NCBI RefSeq assembly: GCF_002097715.1
Contig: NZ_CP020737.1
Location: forward strand, 62,001 to 126,000
DNA: 64,000 nt
Direction: 5' to 3'
Origin: Burkholderia ubonensis subsp. mesacidophila
GTDB taxonomy: Bacteria > Pseudomonadota > Gammaproteobacteria > Burkholderiales > Burkholderiaceae
The position numbers were made by a program, and so were the translations under genes. Shown here one piece after another: positions 1 to 7,744 of the stretch (position 1 is the first letter of the stretch; the number at the start of each line of letters is the position of its first letter). Below the pieces are notes generated by a model. That model was given only the letters and a program-made list of their open reading frames with translations. It did not search any database and had not been told where the DNA came from.

Positions 1-748
1 GCAGGCCCGCGAGGTTCGCCAGCTGCTCGGGCGCCGCATGCGCGGTGCCGCGGAACGACCCGCTGCCCGCGCCGAATGCGCCGTGCCCGTCGAGGAACAA
101 CGGGCCTTTCGTCGTCGCGAGCTCGAGATCCGCGCCCGAACCCTTCGCCTGCAGCACCGCGCGGTACGAGCCGAGCGGCTTCACGCGCGACACACGCGAA
201 CTCATGTCGTCGATCGTCACCGTCAGCTGGCCGAACGTGTTGCTGCCGATCAGCCGCCAGTCGCTCCAGCCGAGCCGCACGTCGCCCTGCAGGTCGAGCG
301 TGTTGAACGGCGTGCCGAGCCCCGCCAGCAGCGACGCCGGCACCGCCATCGCGCCCGCGGACAGCACCGCGCCGCGCCACGTCGCGTCGAGCGTGACCGC
401 CTCGGGCATCGCCTCGGTCTGCCGCATCCGCATCCGCACTCGCCCGGTCAGCAGCGGCCAGAAGCGCGTGGTCCATTCGACCCGCCCCGGCAGCAGCGTC
501 GCCGCGCTGCGGTCGGCGCCCGGCGCAAGCATCAGCGTGCCCGAGCCGTGCCACAGCGAGCCGTCCGGATCGACGAGATTCACATGGCCGCCCGTCGCGC
601 GCGCGAATTGCGGCGCGACCCACGCGGCCGGCGCGAGCGCGACCAGCGTGACGGCGGTCGCGACCCCGCCCGCCGCGAGCCACGGCAACGCGGCCCAAAG
701 CCGCCTCGACCACGGCCTCATCGGCCGACCGCCGCTTGCATCATCCAT
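1..748 (-). CDS. gspN: Type II secretion protein GspN (3' end cut by window edge)
   Basis: Inner-membrane accessory protein of the type II secretion system (T2SS). The frame is open from an ATG at 748 to the window edge, 249 codons, close to the usual length of about 250, so little is missing. The start MDDASGGRPM is followed by an Arg-rich stretch and one hydrophobic segment (about residues 19-44, LPWLAAGG then VTLVALAPAAW), then a beta-rich body with GSLWHGSG and RVEWTTRFWPLL, typical of GspN. ATG 721 is an alternative in-frame start. The gene begins 15 nt beyond the gspM stop and is last in the gspG-N run. Identity rests on position and this pattern, since GspN is poorly conserved. Confidence 0.85.
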   Translation of the reverse strand, partial: MDDASGGRPMRPWSRRLWAALPWLAAGGVATAVTLVALAPAAWVAPQFARATGGHVNLVDPDGSLWHGSGTLMLAPGADRSAATLLPGRVEWTTRFWPLLTGRVRMRMRQTEAMPEAVTLDATWRGAVLSAGAMAVPASLLAGLGTPFNTLDLQGDVRLGWSDWRLIGSNTFGQLTVTIDDMSSRVSRVKPLGSYRAVLQAKGSGADLELATTKGPLFLDGHGAFGAGSGSFRGTAHAAPEQLANLAGL

Positions 749-763
749 TGCGTCGTTTCTGCA

Positions 764-1267
764 TCATTTCTGCGTCGACGGCTGCATCACGGCCGTCAGG
801 TCGACCTGGCCGTCGTCCTTCAGCGCGGTGACGTGCGCCTCGCCGACCTGCACCTTGAACTGCTTGCGCGCGTCGTCGAGCCACTGGGTCCACGCCGGGA
901 ACGATGCGTTCTTCAGCTGGATCTGCACGCCGGTGCCGACCAGCTGGAATTGCCCGCCGGGCATCCCGTGGTCGGACAGCGACGCCGTCAGCGCATCCTT
1001 CAGCGCGGCGCCGGTCGGCGCGACGCCCTGCGCGGCCGCCGTGAGCGAGCGCGCCTCGTTCGCCTGCGCGGTCATCTTCGCGAGCTCCGCGCGCATCGCC
1101 GGCAGCGCGTGCGTGATCCGCGCGCGGCCTTCCTGCGCCGGTGACCACAGCACCGAATAGGCGATCGCGACCGCCAGCACGGTGCCGCCCCAGCCGAGCA
1201 GGTTCTTTTCCCGCGGGGTGCGTTCACCCCAGAATTGCGTGAGGGTCTGGTTCAGTTCAGCCTTCAT
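764..1267 (-). CDS. gspM: Type II secretion protein GspM
   Basis: Inner-membrane T2SS assembly-platform protein that partners GspL. It has 167 residues: a short cytoplasmic N terminus, one transmembrane segment (about 23-41, LLGWGGTVLAVAIAYSVLW), a helical periplasmic stretch (ARITHALPAMRAELAKM) and a C-terminal ferredoxin-like region, the family layout. The start codon overlaps the gspL stop as ATGA, implying translational coupling. A longer upstream extension is open in this frame, but it only shadows gspL and contains no membrane-protein start. Size and position match GspM of Burkholderia gsp clusters. Confidence 0.92.
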   Translation of the reverse strand: MKAELNQTLTQFWGERTPREKNLLGWGGTVLAVAIAYSVLWSPAQEGRARITHALPAMRAELAKMTAQANEARSLTAAAQGVAPTGAALKDALTASLSDHGMPGGQFQLVGTGVQIQLKNASFPAWTQWLDDARKQFKVQVGEAHVTALKDDGQVDLTAVMQPSTQK

Positions 1268-2646
1268 GAGCGGCTCCGGATCGTCCATTTGCCCGTGCTG
1301 CTGTCGACTTCGCCGGCCAGCCCGTTGCGCGCGAGGCGCTGCGTGAAATCGGGATCGACCGTCACGCCCTGCTTGAAGCCGACGTCGAGCCGACGGTCGT
1401 GATAATCGAGCGACGCGATGCCGTTCAGCGGCAGCGCGCCCATCGAGCGCGACAGCCCGCTCGCCAGCGCGAGGAAATCGTTCGGCGACAGCTCGCCCGC
1501 CGCGAGGCGCAGCTGGTCGAGCTGGCGCTGCATCTGCGCGGGCGGATCGAGCACCGTCGTGGTTTTCGGGAACGCGGACAGCAGCGTCTCGGTGATCTGC
1601 GCCGACAGCGCATCGCGCTCGCGCGACAGCTTCCACCAGTGCACGTTCATCCCGATCACCGCGACGCCGAGCGTCGCCGCGACGAGCGCAGCCGGAATCC
1701 GCAGCCGCTTGAGCGTCGCGCGGTCGAAGCGCCACGGCTGCGACTCGAATTCGAACTGGCACAGATCGAAGCGCTCGGCCAGCGCGCGGCGCGCGAACGT
1801 GTCGAACGGCAGCGGCGCCGCGCCCGGCAGCAACGGCGCGACGTCCGTGCGCTTGACCGACGCGAGCTGCGGTTCCGCGCCCGGCTCGCCGAGCTCGTAC
1901 AGCTCGACCGGGGCGCCGCCCGCGAGCGCGGCGAGCGTGCCGGACGCACGCTGCGCGGGCGCAGCGAACCCTTCGCCCAGCGCGCCGCGCGCGACCGCCA
2001 GCTCGAGCCGCGGCGAGCCTGATGTGTCAGGCAGCGCGCCCGCTTCGACGAGCGCCGGCTCGACCGACACCGCGACGCCCAGCACCGCGGCGACCGCGGT
2101 CGGGCGCGACGGCGGGACGGGGTCGCCCGTGGCCTCAGCCTCGGCTGCGGCCACGGCCTCGTTGGCTGCCGGCGCCGGATCGGCCGCGGCCGTGACCGCC
2201 GCGAGCGGCGACGGCAGGCAGCGCGTCGCGGGCACCGCGCGCAGATGCCGGTGGCCGGCCGCCGTGAACGCGTCGCAGATCACGCGGAACCACGCGCGAT
2301 CGACGACCGCGAGCACGCGGCGCCCGTCGGGCAGCGCGGCCGGATCGACCGCGACGTGGCAGCCCTGCGGGTCCTGGATCAGCTGGTCCTCGACGATGTT
2401 GGGCAGCGCTTGGCGCAGCTTCGGCCCCTTGAGCGGCGGCACCGTCGCGGCCAGCAGCAGCACGTCGCGCGCGGCGACGACCAGCACCGTCGCTGCCGCG
2501 CGCGGCAGCAGCGCGAGCGCGGCGCGGCCGGCCCGCTGCGTCTGGCCGGCCTTGTCGACGAGCATGAACGGCAGCTCGGGCCATTGCCATTCCTGCAACG
2601 GCACGGCGGGCTCGCGCGGCGGCAGTAAAACAATCAGCGTGCTCAA
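1264..2646 (-). CDS. gspL: Type II secretion protein GspL
   Basis: Bitopic inner-membrane protein that links the ATPase GspE to GspM and the pseudopilus. The cytoplasmic part has an actin-like fold (start MSTLIVLLPPREPAVP). A single transmembrane helix lies at about residues 317-336 (PAALVAATLGVAVIGMNVHW). The periplasmic domain starts with a heptad-like stretch and ends in a ferredoxin-like fold. At 460 residues it is slightly longer than many GspL; the extra is an Ala/Pro-rich linker around residues 155-185 (PAPAANEAVAAAEAEATG). It overlaps gspM by 4 nt and follows gspK by 24 nt. Confidence 0.93.
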   Translation of the reverse strand: MSTLIVLLPPREPAVPLQEWQWPELPFMLVDKAGQTQRAGRAALALLPRAAATVLVVAARDVLLLAATVPPLKGPKLRQALPNIVEDQLIQDPQGCHVAVDPAALPDGRRVLAVVDRAWFRVICDAFTAAGHRHLRAVPATRCLPSPLAAVTAAADPAPAANEAVAAAEAEATGDPVPPSRPTAVAAVLGVAVSVEPALVEAGALPDTSGSPRLELAVARGALGEGFAAPAQRASGTLAALAGGAPVELYELGEPGAEPQLASVKRTDVAPLLPGAAPLPFDTFARRALAERFDLCQFEFESQPWRFDRATLKRLRIPAALVAATLGVAVIGMNVHWWKLSRERDALSAQITETLLSAFPKTTTVLDPPAQMQRQLDQLRLAAGELSPNDFLALASGLSRSMGALPLNGIASLDYHDRRLDVGFKQGVTVDPDFTQRLARNGLAGEVDSSTGKWTIRSRS

Positions 2647-2670
2647 GGGCTCCTCTCCCGAATGGCGTTG

Positions 2671-3786
2671 TTATAGCTGGTCGCGGATGCGCACGACCCG
2701 CGTCGAGTGCGTGGTCGGATCACGATACACGAGCGAGGTGCGGTCGACCTCGGCGCGATCGTGCTGGATCCGGCCATGCACGATGAAATAGTTCGAATTG
2801 ACGTCGATCAGGGTCGAGTCGAGCGTCACGTTCGGCGGCGCACCGGCGCCGCGCAGCGCGAGCTGCACGTCGCCGACGTTGCGGAAGAACACGGTCTCGC
2901 GGCGCGACACGAGCGCCTGCGCCGACGCCACGCTCATCCCCGGCACCAGGGCCGCGATCACCTCGGCTGGCGCGGTGTTCATGTTCACGGGCGTCGTGGT
3001 CGGCAGCACGGTGACGAACGGGCGCAGCCGTTCGACCATTTCCGGCGTGACGCCGTCGACGTCGAGCAGGCTGTCGACGCTCGTCATGATGAGCGGCGCC
3101 GGCCCGCGATCGCTGTCGGCAAGACCTGGCTCGTCGGTGAAGGTCGTGCCCTGCGTGCCCGTGCCCGCTTCCGGCAAGGGCGCGCCCGCGGCGCCGGGCA
3201 GCATCGCCATCTGGAAGCGCGACGCCGAATGCTTCAGCCCCGCGCGCACCTGCAGCGCGATGCGCTTCGCGAACGCGCCGTCGTAGCCGAGCGTCGTCAT
3301 GAGGCGCTGGAATGCCTGGAGCTGCGCGGCGTTGAGCTGCAGCACGCCGGGCGCGGGCGTCGACACGAGGTTGCGCAGGTTGAACTTCGCCTGTGCGTCC
3401 TCGATCGAGCCGGACAGATAGGTGTCTTCGCCTTCGTCGCCACCGCCCACGCCGATCCTGCCCATGAAGTCCGACAGCTTTGTCTTCGCGATCGGCACGC
3501 CCCAGATGCCGCCGAGATACGTGATGCCCGGCGCCGTGTCGCCTTCCGAGCGCAGGATCATCCGCGTCCAGTCGAGCGCGCCGCGCGCGACCCACTGCGC
3601 CTGCGCGATCAGGCGCTGGTTCTCGATGCGGCGGATCTGCACCTGCTCGCGCCACAGCATCCCCGATACGAGGATCGCCGACAGCGCGACGACGAGCAGC
3701 GCGGTAATGATCGCGGCGCCGCGTTGCCGGCGCGGGGAGCGGGGAGACCGGAGGAACGGAAGCGGGGCAGGGGTGCGCATCGTCAT
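2671..3786 (-). CDS. gspK: Minor pseudopilin GspK
   Basis: Large minor pseudopilin that forms the tip complex with GspI and GspJ. The class III leader ends in RQRG followed by AAIITALLVVALSAILVSG. The mature chain lacks Glu at position 5, which is characteristic of GspK. The long periplasmic domain contains the helical insert and a calcium-site-like region (GDEGEDTYLSG), and two helix-hairpin-helix-like stretches such as LLDVDGVTPEMVERL. It has 371 residues, family-typical. The start overlaps the gspJ stop by 4 nt. Confidence 0.95.
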   Translation of the reverse strand: MTMRTPAPLPFLRSPRSPRRQRGAAIITALLVVALSAILVSGMLWREQVQIRRIENQRLIAQAQWVARGALDWTRMILRSEGDTAPGITYLGGIWGVPIAKTKLSDFMGRIGVGGGDEGEDTYLSGSIEDAQAKFNLRNLVSTPAPGVLQLNAAQLQAFQRLMTTLGYDGAFAKRIALQVRAGLKHSASRFQMAMLPGAAGAPLPEAGTGTQGTTFTDEPGLADSDRGPAPLIMTSVDSLLDVDGVTPEMVERLRPFVTVLPTTTPVNMNTAPAEVIAALVPGMSVASAQALVSRRETVFFRNVGDVQLALRGAGAPPNVTLDSTLIDVNSNYFIVHGRIQHDRAEVDRTSLVYRDPTTHSTRVVRIRDQL

Positions 3787-4460
3787 TCCCCGACGAGGAA
3801 GATACGGGTCACCGGCACGCGCAGCGACGTCGCGCCGATGCTGACCTGCAGGCCCGTCACCGCGCGCGGCGGCGGCGCGTTGCCGAGCTGCGGCACCTTG
3901 ATCGCGTCGTTGTTCTGCGCGAGCGCTTCGTCGGCCGTCTGCACGTTCGTGGTCCAGCCGACGCGCGGCACGAAGAGCTTCGCATCGATCGCGCCGACTC
4001 CGCCCATCAGCGCCACCGAGCTCCAGCCTTCGACGTCGGGGTCCTTCAGCGTGTCGCGCAGCCGGTTCGCGTCGGCGAGCGGCGGCGATGCGTAGCGCAC
4101 CACGCGGCCGCCCGCGATCCGGTAGCGGATTACCTGCAGCCGCGGCGCGGCGCCCGGCACGTCGAACTCGCGGACGATCTGCAGCGTGTTGCCGGCGACG
4201 CCGAGCGCGGGCTGGCCCGCCTCGTCGTCGGTCGCCGCGCGGCGCGCGTCGATGCGCATCTGGTCGAACATCTGCGCGAAGATGCGTTCGTCTTCCATCG
4301 CCGACGACACCTTGTCGCGGCCGCGCATGATCTGGTCGAGCCCGCGCCAGGCGAGCACGGCGACGACCGCGAGAATCGCGATCGCGATCATCAGTTCGAT
4401 CAGCGTGAAGCCGCGCGTGCGGGCCCGACGCGCCGATTCAGAGCGAGCGGCTGGTTTCAT
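3783..4460 (-). CDS. gspJ: Minor pseudopilin GspJ
   Basis: T2SS minor pseudopilin of the tip complex. The prepilin leader is basic (SARRARTRG) and is followed by FTLIELMIAIAILAVVAVLAW, with the conserved Glu at mature position 5. A beta-rich periplasmic domain follows, for 225 residues in total. The start lies 23 nt inside the end of gspI, so the genes are translationally coupled. Cleavage needs a prepilin peptidase (GspO/PilD), which is not encoded in this window. Confidence 0.95.
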   Translation of the reverse strand: MKPAARSESARRARTRGFTLIELMIAIAILAVVAVLAWRGLDQIMRGRDKVSSAMEDERIFAQMFDQMRIDARRAATDDEAGQPALGVAGNTLQIVREFDVPGAAPRLQVIRYRIAGGRVVRYASPPLADANRLRDTLKDPDVEGWSSVALMGGVGAIDAKLFVPRVGWTTNVQTADEALAQNNDAIKVPQLGNAPPPRAVTGLQVSIGATSLRVPVTRIFLVGE

Positions 4461-4875
4461 TCGCGACCACCGTGACCATCTGCGCGAGCACGCCCTTGCT
4501 GTCCGGCGTGCTCACCGATATCTGGACGCGCCGGAACACCGGATTCGGCGTCGCGCTGACGCGCTGCGTGCAGACGAGCTGCACGTTGGCCTGCGAGCAA
4601 TCGAAGCTCTGCTCGCCGATCTGCGGCCACGCATGCGTGAGCCGCAATTGCGCGAGCGCGTTGTCGGCGCTCCAGCTCGCCAGCAGCCGGCGATGCAGAT
4701 CCGACGAGCCGGTCGCCAGCGTGCCGACCGCGCGGATCGACGCGGCAAGCGCGACCGCGATGATCGCAAGCGCGACCAGCACCTCGATCATCGTGAAACC
4801 GCGCGCCGCGGCCAGTCCCGTGCGGGGACGCATCGCGAAAGCAGGGGAAGGGGGGAAGAACGGCCGCCGACGCAT
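4438..4875 (-). CDS. gspI: Minor pseudopilin GspI
   Basis: Minor pseudopilin, the proposed initiator of the GspIJK tip. Leader LAAARG is followed by FTMIEVLVALAIIAVALAASI, with Glu at mature position 5. It has 145 residues. The assigned ATG at 4875 gives a 24-residue leader; an internal ATG at 4833 (MRPRTGLAAARG) would give a more normal short leader and may be the real start. It is 2 nt downstream of gspH and overlaps gspJ. Confidence 0.92.
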   Translation of the reverse strand: MRRRPFFPPSPAFAMRPRTGLAAARGFTMIEVLVALAIIAVALAASIRAVGTLATGSSDLHRRLLASWSADNALAQLRLTHAWPQIGEQSFDCSQANVQLVCTQRVSATPNPVFRRVQISVSTPDSKGVLAQMVTVVANETSRSL

Positions 4876-4877
4876 CG

Positions 4878-5411
4878 TTACTGCACCTCGTAGCGGCCAT
4901 TGCCGGTGCCGACGATCGTCACGCTGCCGACGGTCGAGTGCAGCGTCACGCGCACCGGCGTGTCGATGCTCTCGGTGCCGAACACGACGCGGTTCACGTG
5001 GGTGTCGGAACCCGGGTAATCGATGTCGGCGCCCGTCACGCCGCCGTCCCAGTCGCGCGGGCGCAGCAGGTCGTCGCGCAGCGTGCGCCAGCCGTCGCCG
5101 GTCCTCATGTCGAAGCGGAAGCCGCGCGCGGTCGGCTGCCAGGCGATCGGGCGGGCGCGCACCTGCGCCTCGTCGCCCGCGGTCTCGAACAGCAGCGCCA
5201 CCCGCTGCGCCTCCTCGCGCAGGTCGGTGCGCGGATTGCGCGTCAGCGACAGCGACGCGAGCGACACGAGCAGGCCCGCGATCACGAGCACGACGAGCAT
5301 CTCGAGCAGCGTGAAGCCGCGCTGCGACGCCCGCACGCCATCCGCGCGCGCCGGAGCCCGGCGCACACGGCAGCCGCGCCCGAAGCGGGAAGTCGTGCGA
5401 ATGGCGTGCAT
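4878..5411 (-). CDS. gspH: Minor pseudopilin GspH
   Basis: Minor pseudopilin placed between the GspIJK tip and the GspG shaft. Leader ASQRG is followed by FTLLEMLVVLVIAGLLVSLASLSL, with Glu at mature position 5. The 177-residue chain has the GspH-like domain with a GFRFDMRTGDGWRTL strand pair. The Arg-rich leader from the first ATG is long at 32 residues. No ATG lies nearer the cleavage site, although GTG codons do (for example in DGVRASQRG), so the start is uncertain. Confidence 0.92.
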   Translation of the reverse strand: MHAIRTTSRFGRGCRVRRAPARADGVRASQRGFTLLEMLVVLVIAGLLVSLASLSLTRNPRTDLREEAQRVALLFETAGDEAQVRARPIAWQPTARGFRFDMRTGDGWRTLRDDLLRPRDWDGGVTGADIDYPGSDTHVNRVVFGTESIDTPVRVTLHSTVGSVTIVGTGNGRYEVQ

Positions 5412-5452
5412 GGAGGGGGGCGGAAAAGAACGTCGGGCCGGTCAGCGATCGT

Positions 5453-5905
5453 TTATTGCCACGAACCGATGTCGGTATCGTTGCCTTCGCCGCCTTCCTT
5501 GCCGTCGGCGCCGTAGCTGAACACGTCGATCTCGCCGTGCACGCCCGGGTTCAGGTACTTGTACCCGTTGCCCCACGGATCGTTCGGCAGGCGCTCGAGA
5601 TAGCCGCCGTCCTTCCAGTTGTTCGGGATCGGATCGGTGCTCGGCTTCTGGATCAGCGCCTGCAGGCCCTGGTCCTGCGACGGATAGCGGCCGTTGTCGA
5701 GACGGTACAGCTTGAGCGCCTGCATGATGGTGCCGATGTCCTGCTTCGCGGCGATGCGGCGCGCCTCGTCCGGACGGCTCATGATCTTCGGCACGATCAG
5801 CGCCGCCAGAATCCCGAGAATCGCGACCACCACCATGATCTCGATCAGCGTGAAACCGCGTTGACGGCGAACGGCTCCGTTGCGTCGAGTGATCCACGTT
5901 TGCAT
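5453..5905 (-). CDS. gspG: Major pseudopilin GspG
   Basis: Major pseudopilin that polymerises into the T2SS piston. Leader VRRQRG is followed by FTLIEIMVVVAILGILAALIVPKIM, with Glu at mature position 5. The GspG hallmarks follow: RPDEARRIAAKQDI, the LYRLDNGRYPSQDQGLQAL loop, and the calcium-binding C-terminal loop ending DTDIGSWQ. At 150 residues it is of typical size. It is the first gene of the gspG-N run, and 180 nt separates it from the divergent gspC. Confidence 0.97.
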   Translation of the reverse strand: MQTWITRRNGAVRRQRGFTLIEIMVVVAILGILAALIVPKIMSRPDEARRIAAKQDIGTIMQALKLYRLDNGRYPSQDQGLQALIQKPSTDPIPNNWKDGGYLERLPNDPWGNGYKYLNPGVHGEIDVFSYGADGKEGGEGNDTDIGSWQ

Positions 5906-6072
5906 GCTGACTTCCTCTTTCCAAAAAAATGTCGTCGATTGAGTGACGTTTCCGAAACAACCGGGTCAGGTCCCTGCGGGACTTCTGCGCCGTTTGCGCC
6001 GGCCACGGAGCACGCATTGTAAGGCGCGCTCCGCCAAGGGCTTTCACTCAACGCAAATTTCACATACATCCG

Positions 6073-6085
6073 TACAATAGCGCGC
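6073..6085 (+). promoter_or_regulatory. -10 box immediately upstream of gspC (possible leaderless transcript)
   Basis: A TACAAT hexamer sits at 6073-6078, only 7 nt before the gspC ATG at 6086. A transcript initiated from it would start at or next to the ATG, so the mRNA would have essentially no leader. No Shine-Dalgarno is visible upstream of the ATG, and no good -35 hexamer lies at 17 nt. This is an inference from sequence spacing. Confidence 0.4.
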
Positions 6086-6496
6086 ATGAACGCGATCTCG
6101 ATCCGGATACTCTCCCTCGCACTCTTCGCGGCGTTGTGCGCGACGGCCACCTACTGGGTCGTCACGCTGTCGGCTCGCGAAGCGCCGCTGCCCGCCGCCG
6201 CCGCGCGGCCCCCGATCCGCACCGAGGACGCCGCGGCGCTGTTCGGCGGACAGCTCGACAAGAATCCCGTGCAGGACATCCACCTGTTCGGCATCCTCGC
6301 GCTGCAGCGCGGCGCCGCTGCGATCGTCGGCGTCGGCGGCGAACCGCCGCGCGCGGTGTCGCTCGGCGCCGAGGTCGCGCCCGGCGCGAAGCTCGCCGAA
6401 GTCCGCGACCGCTCGATCATCGTCGAGCGCAACGGCGCCCGCTCCGAAGTCGCGTTGCCCGCCAACACGCCGTCCCCGGCGATCTACATGCGCTGA
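6086..6496 (+). CDS. gspC: Type II secretion protein GspC (short form)
   Basis: Inner-membrane T2SS protein that contacts the secretin. It has 136 residues: an N-terminal transmembrane segment (about 5-28, SIRILSLALFAALCATATYWVV) and the homology region (LFGGQLDKNPVQDIHLFGILAL and the EVRDRSIIVERNG strand). It stops where a PDZ or coiled-coil domain follows in longer family members. The gene is inverted relative to the rest of the cluster, lying between gspG and gspF, an arrangement I recall from other Burkholderia. Both neighbours point away or converge, so it needs its own promoter. Confidence 0.88.
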   Translation: MNAISIRILSLALFAALCATATYWVVTLSAREAPLPAAAARPPIRTEDAAALFGGQLDKNPVQDIHLFGILALQRGAAAIVGVGGEPPRAVSLGAEVAPGAKLAEVRDRSIIVERNGARSEVALPANTPSPAIYMR

Positions 6497-6522
6497 GCCT
6501 CGGGTGACGGCCGCAACGGCCG

Positions 6523-7740
6523 TCACTGCACCATGTTGTTCAGCTCGATGATCGGCAGCATCACCGCCAGCACGATCACGAGCACGATGCCCCCCATCGC
6601 GAGAATCAAGAGCGGCTCGAGCAGGCTCGTCAGGAACATCGTGCGCCGTTCGAGCTCGCGCGCCTCGCCTTCGGCCGCGCGATCCAGCATCGTCGTCACG
6701 TCGCCCGTCGCTTCGCCGGAACGGATCAGGTGCACCAGCACCGGCGGAAACGTCTTCACGTTGTTCAGCGCGCGCGACAGCGCGGAGCCTTCGCGCACGC
6801 GCACGATCGCGTCGTCGATGTTCGCGCGCATCGCGCGGTTCGACAGCGTTTCGCCCGCCGCCTGCAGCGCGCGCAGGATCGGCACGCCGGCCGCGGTGAG
6901 AATGCCGAGCGTGCTCGCGAAGCGCACCGTGTTGTAGCCGCGCACCAGCTTGCCGGCGAGCGGCGCGGTCAGCACCCAGCGGTCGAACGCGAGGCGCGGC
7001 CCGTCGCGCGACAGCGTCGCCCTGACGAACCAGACGATGAGCACGACCGCGATCAGGATCGCCCACCACCAGTGCCGCACGAAATCCGACAGCGCCATCA
7101 TCACGACCGTCAGGATCGGCAGCTGCTGTTTCGTGCTCGCAAACACGTTGACGACCTGCGGCACGACATAGCTCAGCAGGAACGTGACGATGCCGAACGC
7201 GATCAGCGTGACGATTCCCGGATACGTAAATGCGAGCAGGATCTTCTGCTTCAGCGCATTGCTCTGCTCGATATAGTCGGCGAGGCGCGACAGCACGATG
7301 CCGAGCTTGCCCGTGTGCTCGCCCGCCGCGACGAGCGCGCGGTAGATTTCCGGGAAATCGCGCGGATGCTGCGCGAGCGCGTTCGCGAGCGAATGGCCGC
7401 CCAGCACCTCGGCGCGGATCGCGGCCATCAGTTCGCGGATGTAGTCGCGCTCGGCCTGCTCGGTCAGCACGCCGAGGGCTTCGTCGAGCGGCAACCCGGC
7501 GATCAAAAGGCTCGCGAGCTGGCGCGTGAGGATCGCCTGTTCGCGCTGCGACAGCTTGCGGCCGAGCGCGAGGCGCTGCGAGCGCGCGCCGCGGGTTGCG
7601 CTGGCCGCCGGCTCGACGACGAGCGGCGTCAGCCCCTGCGTGCGCAGCTGGCCGCGCGCGGCGCGCGCGCTGTCGGCTTCGACGACGCCTTTTTGCGCAT
7701 GACCCGCCGCATCGATTGCTTCGAAACGGAATGCCGGCAT
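6523..7740 (-). CDS. gspF: Type II secretion inner-membrane platform protein GspF
   Basis: Polytopic inner-membrane platform protein with 405 residues. It carries two T2SSF domains, each helical and followed by membrane segments, at about residues 170-190, 220-240 (WWWAILIAVVLIVWFV) and 375-398 (LLILAMGGIVLVIVLAVMLP). The family motif SGEATGDVTTMLDRAAEGE is near the C terminus; its N-terminal-repeat counterpart is AGEHTGKLGIVLSRLADY. The start lies 4 nt after the gspE stop. Convergent with gspC, 26 nt apart. Confidence 0.97.
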   Translation of the reverse strand: MPAFRFEAIDAAGHAQKGVVEADSARAARGQLRTQGLTPLVVEPAASATRGARSQRLALGRKLSQREQAILTRQLASLLIAGLPLDEALGVLTEQAERDYIRELMAAIRAEVLGGHSLANALAQHPRDFPEIYRALVAAGEHTGKLGIVLSRLADYIEQSNALKQKILLAFTYPGIVTLIAFGIVTFLLSYVVPQVVNVFASTKQQLPILTVVMMALSDFVRHWWWAILIAVVLIVWFVRATLSRDGPRLAFDRWVLTAPLAGKLVRGYNTVRFASTLGILTAAGVPILRALQAAGETLSNRAMRANIDDAIVRVREGSALSRALNNVKTFPPVLVHLIRSGEATGDVTTMLDRAAEGEARELERRTMFLTSLLEPLLILAMGGIVLVIVLAVMLPIIELNNMVQ

Positions 7741-7744
7741 CGCG

